Of a DNA stretch of 10,521 bases, positions 6,931 through 10,521 are shown in pieces. Position 1 is the first letter of the stretch. The number at the start of each line of letters is the position of its first letter. Source of the DNA: an uncultured Comamonadaceae bacterium (GTDB taxonomy: Bacteria > Pseudomonadota > Gammaproteobacteria > Burkholderiales > Burkholderiaceae). The notes beneath the pieces are model-generated. The model saw only the letters and a program-made list of their open reading frames with translations. It did not search any database and had not been told where the DNA came from. Location: positions 1-10,521 of the forward strand of contig CAMLQP010000083.1 of assembly GCA_946482115.1 (NCBI GenBank). The letters are read 5' to 3'. Both the position numbers and the translations under genes were made by a program.

Positions 6931-7458
6931 CTAGTCGGCTGTACCCGTTGCGGTTGCTGTTGCCGTTGACACCTGGGCCTGCGCCGCTTCCACCAGCTGG
7001 TCAGCGTCAATGCCCATGGCACGCAGCGTGCGTGCCGCCACGCCGTGCGGCATGGTGGCCACGGCTGCCACCACGTGGGCGCCCAGAAGGGGGCCGCCCT
7101 GGCTCTTGCGGGAGCGCGCCAGCGTCTGCATGACCTCCTGGCCCGATGGCTGTGCCCGGTAGAGGCCTGGGGCCGGTGGCGCGAGGGCTGGCGCCTGCGG
7201 CAGGGTTGCATCCAGCCCCACGCTGCGTAGCGCATCGCGGTACTGCTGCTCGATCGCATCCCGCACGGCGGCGGGTGCGACGCCCACGCTCTCCAGCGCA
7301 CGCCGGGCCGACCCGTCGGGAAGGTCGATGGCGGCCAGCAAAAAATGCTCTGCCCCCGGTGCGGCTTGGCCGCTTGCGCGGGCATGTGCCTCGGCGCCGG
7401 TGCACAGGCGGCTCAGGGTGCGCATGCTCTGGAAGCGGTGCTGCAATTGGCGAAACAT
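6931..7458 (-). CDS. Stand-alone Clp N-terminal (Clp-N) domain protein
   Basis: The 175-residue protein contains two copies of the helical repeat found at the N-terminus of ClpA/ClpC ATPases, where it binds adaptors and substrates. Repeat one covers about 26-60 (PGAEHFLLAAIDLPDG, then ARRALESVGV). Repeat two covers about 114-151 (GAHVVAAVATMPHG, then AARTLRAMGI). They are separated by an Ala/Pro-rich linker at about 86-105. There is no AAA+ ATPase module, so it is not a Clp chaperone itself; adaptor, anti-adaptor or ligand-binding roles are possible. AAGGAG at 7467-7472 is a strong ribosome binding site 8 bases before the ATG at 7456-7458. It follows the small HTH gene by 15 bases on the same strand, clearly one transcription unit. 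The tail STATATATGTAD is low-complexity. Domain call good, function unknown. Confidence 0.85.
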   Translation of the reverse strand: MFRQLQHRFQSMRTLSRLCTGAEAHARASGQAAPGAEHFLLAAIDLPDGSARRALESVGVAPAAVRDAIEQQYRDALRSVGLDATLPQAPALAPPAPGLYRAQPSGQEVMQTLARSRKSQGGPLLGAHVVAAVATMPHGVAARTLRAMGIDADQLVEAAQAQVSTATATATGTAD

Positions 7459-7473
7459 GGTGATAACTCCTTC

Positions 7474-7704
7474 TCAAGAACGGGGGCGCTGTGGGGCCTG
7501 GGGCATGTGGGGTGACAGGCGCTTGTGCGCTGCCTGCTTGCTCACGCCCAGGGCCTGGGCAATCTGTGCCCACGACCACCCTTGCTCCAGCGCCGCAGCC
7601 ACGGCAGCGGCTTCCAGCCGGTCGGCCATCAGCCGCAAGGCGACTACGGCAGCCAGCGCGGCCTCGGGGTTGTCGGGTGAGGGGAGTGCGGGTGGCGCTT
7701 GCAT
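7474..7704 (-). CDS. Small helix-turn-helix protein, likely autoregulator paired with the Clp-N protein
   Basis: The 76-residue protein has a helical N-terminal half (ALAAVVALRLMADRLEAAAV, from about residue 16) and then EQGWSWAQIAQALGVSKQAAHKRL (about 40-63), a clear helix-turn-helix with the Q-A-A-H-K-R recognition helix. From memory, similar short proteins with GWSW..IA..LGVS.QA.HK are found next to Clp-N genes in Actinobacteria and some Proteobacteria. The ATG complementary to 7702-7704 has no ribosome binding site. It falls six bases after a good -10 box, so the mRNA is predicted to be leaderless. The gene opens the unit and its stop overlaps nothing, ending just before the Shine-Dalgarno of the Clp-N gene. 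Two identical-arm operators surround its promoter, so it probably represses itself. Confidence 0.85.
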   Translation of the reverse strand: MQAPPALPSPDNPEAALAAVVALRLMADRLEAAAVAAALEQGWSWAQIAQALGVSKQAAHKRLSPHMPQAPQRPRS

Positions 7705-7726
7705 TCGTCAACTATAGTTGACGAAT
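7703..7726. promoter_or_regulatory. Operator O1: perfect 24-bp palindrome over the -10 box and start codon
   Basis: The 24 bases read the same on both strands. The central 20 bases (7705-7724) are TCGTCAAC, TATA, GTTGACGA. The palindrome contains the whole -10 element and the first two bases of the HTH start codon, so a bound dimer would block RNA polymerase. Confidence 0.85.
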
Positions 7727-7740
7727 ATCTCTATCGTCAA
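7711..7740 (-). promoter_or_regulatory. Strong sigma-70 promoter of the HTH/Clp-N unit, predicted leaderless start
   Basis: On the minus strand TTGACG (complement of 7735-7740, 5/6 to consensus) and TATAGT (complement of 7711-7716, 5/6) are 18 bases apart. Only six bases, TGACGA, separate the -10 box from the ATG. With the usual six-base discriminator, transcription would begin on the A of the start codon. Confidence 0.75.
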
Positions 7741-7753
7741 CCCATGTTGACGA
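7734..7753. promoter_or_regulatory. Operator O2: same palindrome arms over the -35 box
   Basis: TCGTCAAC (7734-7741), CCAT, GTTGACGA (7746-7753): both eight-base arms are identical to those of O1 and only the four-base centre differs. Its centre lies 29 bases from that of O1. Its left arm supplies the -35 hexamer of the HTH promoter. Confidence 0.85.
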
Positions 7754-7774
7754 CGACCTGTTCACAGCAAGGCG

Positions 7775-8752
7775 TCACCGCGGAGCGAGCGCGATCGGCC
7801 CTGCACCCGGTGTGGGTGGCGAAAGCACTGTCTCACCCCCGGGCGATTCACATGCCAGCAGCCACTGTCGAAAGCACTGCAGCGCCTGCAGCTGCGTGCG
7901 GCCCTCGGGGTAACAAAACCAGTAGCCCATGTCGCTGCGGAAGCCGCCGCGCAGCGGATGGTCGGCAAGGGGCTCGCGCACCAGGCCCGCCGTGATTTCA
8001 TCCTGCACCAGGCAGCGCGGTACCAGCGCCAGGCCCATGCCGGCCATCACCGCGCGGATCATGGTCTGGAACTGGTCGAACTGCGGCCCGGCCAGCGGGT
8101 CGATGAGGGACTCCACCCCGTGTGTCTCGCTCCAGCGCAGCCAGGCCTCGGGCACCGTCACGTGGCGCATCAGTGTGTGGTGGGCCACATCGCCTGGCGT
8201 GTCGATGGTCCAGTCGGCCACGCGGGTGCGCGGGGCGATCAAGGCCACCTCGTTGCCCGTGATGTAGTGCGCGTGTGCGCCGGGCCAGTGGCCTTCACCG
8301 AACAGAATGGAGCAGTCCAGCTCGGGCCGCTCGAAGTCGTAGCTGTGCACGTAGGGCACGAAGTGCAGCGTGACCTGCGGGTGCAGCTGCTGGAACTGCG
8401 GCAGGCGCGGGATGAGCCACTTGGCCGCAAACGTGGGCAGGCTGGACAGGTGTAGCGCCCCGCCACCATCGTCGCTGGTGATCAGCTCCAGGGTGGCGGC
8501 CTCCAGCTGCGCCAGCACAGCGCGCACGGCTTTCTCGTAGCGTTCGCCCGCGGGCGTCAGCGCCAAGCGCTTGCGGCTGCGCTCAAACAATGCCACGCCC
8601 ACCCAGCCCTCCAGCTCCTTGACCTGCTTGCTGACCGCGCTTTGCGTGAGGTGCAAGGCCTCGGCAGCGCGCGAGACGCTACCAAACCGCGTGACCATGG
8701 AAAACGCGCGCAACAGGTGCAAAGGGGGCGACAGCCGACGAAGGGAGGACAT
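7775..8752 (-). CDS. LysR-family transcriptional regulator (GcvA-like)
   Basis: The 325-residue protein begins with a winged-helix DNA-binding domain: LHLLRAFSMVTRFGSVSRAAEALHLTQSAVSKQVKELE divides into an opening helix near 11-19 and the helix-turn-helix at about 25-46. The effector-binding domain follows, with LSSLPTFAAKWLIPRLPQF near 102-120, typical of the GcvA-like branch. LysR regulators sense a small molecule and usually control a divergent gene, here the Bug-family binding-protein gene 108 bases away. The perfect T-N11-A palindrome between them lies 17 bases upstream of this start and supports both target control and autoregulation. The ATG at 8750-8752 has no clear Shine-Dalgarno. 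The Pro/Gly-rich tail after about residue 302 is unusual but not disruptive. The stop lies 21 bases from operator O2 of the next unit, with no terminator visible between. Confidence 0.93.
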   Translation of the reverse strand: MSSLRRLSPPLHLLRAFSMVTRFGSVSRAAEALHLTQSAVSKQVKELEGWVGVALFERSRKRLALTPAGERYEKAVRAVLAQLEAATLELITSDDGGGALHLSSLPTFAAKWLIPRLPQFQQLHPQVTLHFVPYVHSYDFERPELDCSILFGEGHWPGAHAHYITGNEVALIAPRTRVADWTIDTPGDVAHHTLMRHVTVPEAWLRWSETHGVESLIDPLAGPQFDQFQTMIRAVMAGMGLALVPRCLVQDEITAGLVREPLADHPLRGGFRSDMGYWFCYPEGRTQLQALQCFRQWLLACESPGGETVLSPPTPGAGPIALAPR

Positions 8753-8768
8753 GGTTGTTGGATTTAAT

Positions 8769-8785
8769 CATTCCAGAATGGAATG
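8769..8785. promoter_or_regulatory. LysR-type T-N11-A operator between the LysR and Bug genes
   Basis: CATTCC (8769-8774) and GGAATG (8780-8785) are perfect arms around AGAAT. The inner 13 bases from T8771 to A8783 form the T-N11-A motif with dyad symmetry that LysR regulators bind. It is the only such site in this 108-base divergent region. Confidence 0.7.
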
Positions 8786-8860
8786 TTATCAGGCGTATCC
8801 ATTGCTTGGCGGTTGTGTATGCCTCACTTAACCTTGTGGCTCCTTATCGGAGAAGAACCC

Positions 8861-9826
8861 ATGCAACGCCGTCACATGCTCTCAGCGCTGGCCGCTGTAT
8901 CTTTCGTTCCTGGAATGTCCTTGGCGCAAGAGGTCAAGCCTCTGCGTATCATCGTGCCCTTTCCCCCCGGCGGGGCTACCGACATCACCGCCCGCAGCTT
9001 GCAGGAGTCACTGGCCCGCATCCTCAAGCAGCCCGTGGTGCTGGAAAACCGGGGCGGCGCAGGCGGCTCCATCGGCATGGCTGAGGTGGCGCGGGCCTCT
9101 GCGGACGGTTTGACCCTGGGCGTGGCCACGTTGTCTACCCACGGCGTGAACCCCGCCGTGTACAGCAAGCTGCCTTACGATCCGATCAAGGACTTTGTAG
9201 GCGTGACCGAGATCGTGAAAGCGCCCGGCGTGGTGGTGGTCAACCCCGCCGTCCTGCCCGTCAAAGACTTGGCCGAGCTGGTGAGCTATCTCAAGGCCAA
9301 CCCCGGCAAAGTGGCTTATGCCACTCCGGGCAACGGCACCATCGGACACATGTGGGGCGAGCTGTTCAAGCGCAGCGCAGGTGTCTCCATGGTTCACATC
9401 CCTTACCGCGGTGCGGGTCCGGCCATCAACGACGTGCTGGCTGGCCAGGTGGGGGTGTACTTTGACCAGGTGGCTTCCTCGCTGCCCCACATCAAGGCTG
9501 GAAAGCTCAGGGCGCTGGCCGTGTCGTGGCCGGTGCGGCTGGAAGTCCTGCCCGATGTGCCCACCTATGCTGCGGTGGGCTACAAACAGGCCAACGAGCC
9601 CTCCTGGTTTGGCATGGTGGCCCCGGCGGGGACGCCCGCCGCGGCCATAGACCGCATCCAGCAGGCCGTGGCCCAGGCCCTCAAGGAACCTGCCGTGCGC
9701 GAGCGCCTGGCGGCTCAGGGCCTGTACCCCTCCGGTACAACCTCCAAGGAATTCACCGCACAGATCGCCCGTGAGATCGAGAAAATGAAGGGTGTTGCCG
9801 CCTACGCCAAGGTGGTGCTCGATTGA
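8861..9826 (+). CDS. Bug-family (TctC-like) periplasmic solute-binding protein
   Basis: Bug proteins are two-lobed periplasmic binding proteins for carboxylates and other small metabolites, very numerous in Burkholderiales, and partners of TctAB-type transporters. The 321-residue product has a signal peptide (RRHM, a hydrophobic run, then SLA with probable cleavage after Ala22). The family hallmarks are IVPFPPGGATDITAR at 31-45, VLENRGGAGGSIG at 60-72, the region around YATPGNGTIGHM at 153-164, and IPYRGAGPAINDVLAGQV at 180-197. The ATG at 8861 is chosen over an in-frame ATG at 8783 because GGAG at 8849-8852 precedes it and it gives a proper signal peptide. No tctA/tctB is visible, so this is an orphan receptor as far as the window shows. 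It is probably controlled by the divergent LysR protein. The ligand cannot be read from sequence. Confidence 0.94.
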   Translation: MQRRHMLSALAAVSFVPGMSLAQEVKPLRIIVPFPPGGATDITARSLQESLARILKQPVVLENRGGAGGSIGMAEVARASADGLTLGVATLSTHGVNPAVYSKLPYDPIKDFVGVTEIVKAPGVVVVNPAVLPVKDLAELVSYLKANPGKVAYATPGNGTIGHMWGELFKRSAGVSMVHIPYRGAGPAINDVLAGQVGVYFDQVASSLPHIKAGKLRALAVSWPVRLEVLPDVPTYAAVGYKQANEPSWFGMVAPAGTPAAAIDRIQQAVAQALKEPAVRERLAAQGLYPSGTTSKEFTAQIAREIEKMKGVAAYAKVVLD

Positions 9827-9833
9827 ACCCACA

Positions 9834-9851
9834 CCGGGCCCGCGGGCCCGG
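9834..9851 (+). terminator. 18-bp GC palindrome just after the Bug gene
   Basis: CCGGGCCCGCGGGCCCGG is perfectly self-complementary and starts 8 bases after the stop codon. It would form a very stable hairpin but no T-run follows, so it may protect the 3' end or pause polymerase and is not a textbook terminator. Confidence 0.4.
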
Positions 9852-9860
9852 CGGCCATAG

Positions 9861-9902
9861 CCGGGGAAGACCATCACAGGGATAACCATGGTCTTCGCCC
9901 GG
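9861..9902 (+). repeat. Long inverted repeat upstream of the amidohydrolase gene
   Basis: CCGGGGAAGACCAT (9861-9874) pairs with ATGGTCTTCGCCCGG (9888-9902), 14 base pairs with a single bulged G (9897), around a 13-base loop. The right arm contains an ATG at 9888 that is in frame with the amidohydrolase gene, and the loop contains AGGGA, so the hairpin could hide a translation start. It could also be part of the transcript end of the Bug gene. Confidence 0.65.
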
Positions 9903-9908
9903 TCTGGA

Positions 9909-9931
9909 CGGCTAGGCCAGCCGCCCCATTT
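9909..9931 (+). terminator. Weak terminator-like hairpin before the amidohydrolase gene
   Basis: CGGCT (9909-9913) and AGCCG (9919-9923) form a five-base stem around AGGCC, followed by CCCCATTTT. The stem is short and the T-run is delayed, so termination would be inefficient at best. Confidence 0.25.
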
Positions 9932-9947
9932 TGCGCACACTCTGCCT

Positions 9948-10521
9948 ATGCATTCAGCCTTGAAACTGATCCACCACCGCTTTCAGCACGCCCAACCGGG
10001 AGCCACCGGCTCACCCGGGCAGGCCACGCAACCATCTGCCACCGTCACTGCGGTGTCCGGCAGCACACCGCTGGTGCTTGACTCTCCCCACAGCGGCACT
10101 CAGTACCCCGCCGACTTTGGCTCCGCCCTTGCCTTGGCCACCCTGCGCCGTGCGGAAGACACCCATGTCGAAAAAATCTACGCCTTTGCCCCGGCGCTGG
10201 GCGTGGCCTGGGTCGAGGCCCACTTCCCCCGCATCTACCTGGATGCCAACCGCGACACCACCGAGCTGGATACCAGCCTGATCGACGGCGAATGGACCGA
10301 CCCCATCTCCACCGACCCCAAGGTGCTCAGCAAGGTGCGCCTGGGCAAGGGGCTGATCTGGAAGTTCACCGACCAGGGCGAACCCATCTACCAGCGCCAG
10401 CTCACTGTGGCCGAGGTGCGTGCGCGCATTGACCGCTGCTGGCGCCCGTACCACGCCGCCGTGGCCCAGGCCATCGATGCCGCCCATGCGCGCCACGGCT
10501 ACAGCATCCACCTCAACTGCC
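9948..10521 (+). CDS. N-formylglutamate amidohydrolase, N-terminal part (partial)
   Basis: Enzymes of this family (HutG/FGase) hydrolyse N-formyl-L-glutamate to glutamate and formate, the last step of one histidine-degradation route; related members act on other N-formyl or amide substrates. The 191 visible residues include PLVLDSPHSGTQYPADF (41-57), whose DSPHSG is a family hallmark, RRAEDTHVEKIY (67-78), and FPRIYLDANRD (93-103). A region with LGKGLIW (132-138) and PIYQRQL (146-152) follows, then RCWRPYHAA and SIHLNC at the edge. The family is usually about 260-290 residues, so the C-terminus lies beyond the window. The ATG at 9948 lacks a ribosome binding site; an in-frame ATG at 9888 has AGGGA before it but is inside a hairpin. 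The first 40 residues are variable, so the start is uncertain. It follows the Bug gene by 121 bases on the same strand. No other hut gene is visible. Confidence 0.88.
   Translation, partial: MHSALKLIHHRFQHAQPGATGSPGQATQPSATVTAVSGSTPLVLDSPHSGTQYPADFGSALALATLRRAEDTHVEKIYAFAPALGVAWVEAHFPRIYLDANRDTTELDTSLIDGEWTDPISTDPKVLSKVRLGKGLIWKFTDQGEPIYQRQLTVAEVRARIDRCWRPYHAAVAQAIDAAHARHGYSIHLNC

Noticed and set aside
7007..7711. 234-codon minus-strand frame overlapping both the HTH and Clp-N genes
   Set aside because: Arg/Pro/Gly-rich translation without domains, in another frame of two genes with recognisable folds and a proper intergenic ribosome binding site.
7818..7880. CGAAAGCACTG occurring twice about 50 bases apart
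   Set aside because: Both copies lie within the C-terminal coding region of the LysR gene, are only 11 bases long and have no further symmetry; probably chance.
9008..9940. 310-codon open frame on the minus strand opposite the Bug gene
   Set aside because: The plus strand encodes a full Bug protein with signal peptide and hallmark motifs; the antisense translation has no recognisable domain.

Overview
This window looks like a chromosomal segment of a high-GC betaproteobacterium, most likely of the Comamonadaceae (Acidovorax-like). The grounds are the GC-rich codon use with many long antisense shadow frames, the RecA and SucC sequences, a LexA box of the CTG-N10-CAG type, a solitary Bug/TTT-type periplasmic binding protein, and a palindromic intergenic repeat of a kind I remember from Comamonadaceae genomes. 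I name no species.

Layout. (1) 1-583, minus: the first half of sucC (succinyl-CoA synthetase beta subunit, TCA cycle), running off the left edge. (2) 799-1731, plus: argC (short-type N-acetyl-gamma-glutamyl-phosphate reductase, arginine synthesis), divergent from sucC and closed by a strong intrinsic terminator at 1778-1802. (3) 1895-4588, plus: a large, apparently soluble sensory protein with an internally duplicated sensor-like module and a C-terminal CheW-like domain. (4) 4632-6270, minus: recA followed by recX, separated by a large palindromic repeat, with a LexA box at the recA promoter. (5) 6412-6924, plus: a MarR-family regulator divergent from recA. (6) 6931-7704, minus: a two-gene unit of a 76-residue helix-turn-helix protein and a stand-alone Clp-N-domain protein. 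Its promoter sits inside two copies of the same 20-bp operator and appears to give a leaderless mRNA. (7) 7775-8752, minus: a LysR-family regulator. (8) 8861-9826, plus: a divergent Bug-family periplasmic solute-binding protein, with a perfect T-N11-A site between the two. (9) 9948-10521, plus: the start of an N-formylglutamate amidohydrolase, running off the right edge.

How the parts work together. sucC, argC, recA and recX are housekeeping genes. The accessory interest lies in the CheW-linked tandem sensor, the self-contained HTH/Clp-N unit with its paired operators, and the LysR/Bug/N-formylglutamate amidohydrolase neighbourhood, which could handle a small carboxylate or amino-acid derivative. 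No tRNA, rRNA, IS element, CRISPR array or phage gene was seen. No gene-free stretch exceeds 300 bases; the longest is the 215-base sucC-argC divergent region (584-798), which shows one weak promoter candidate and nothing else I can support.
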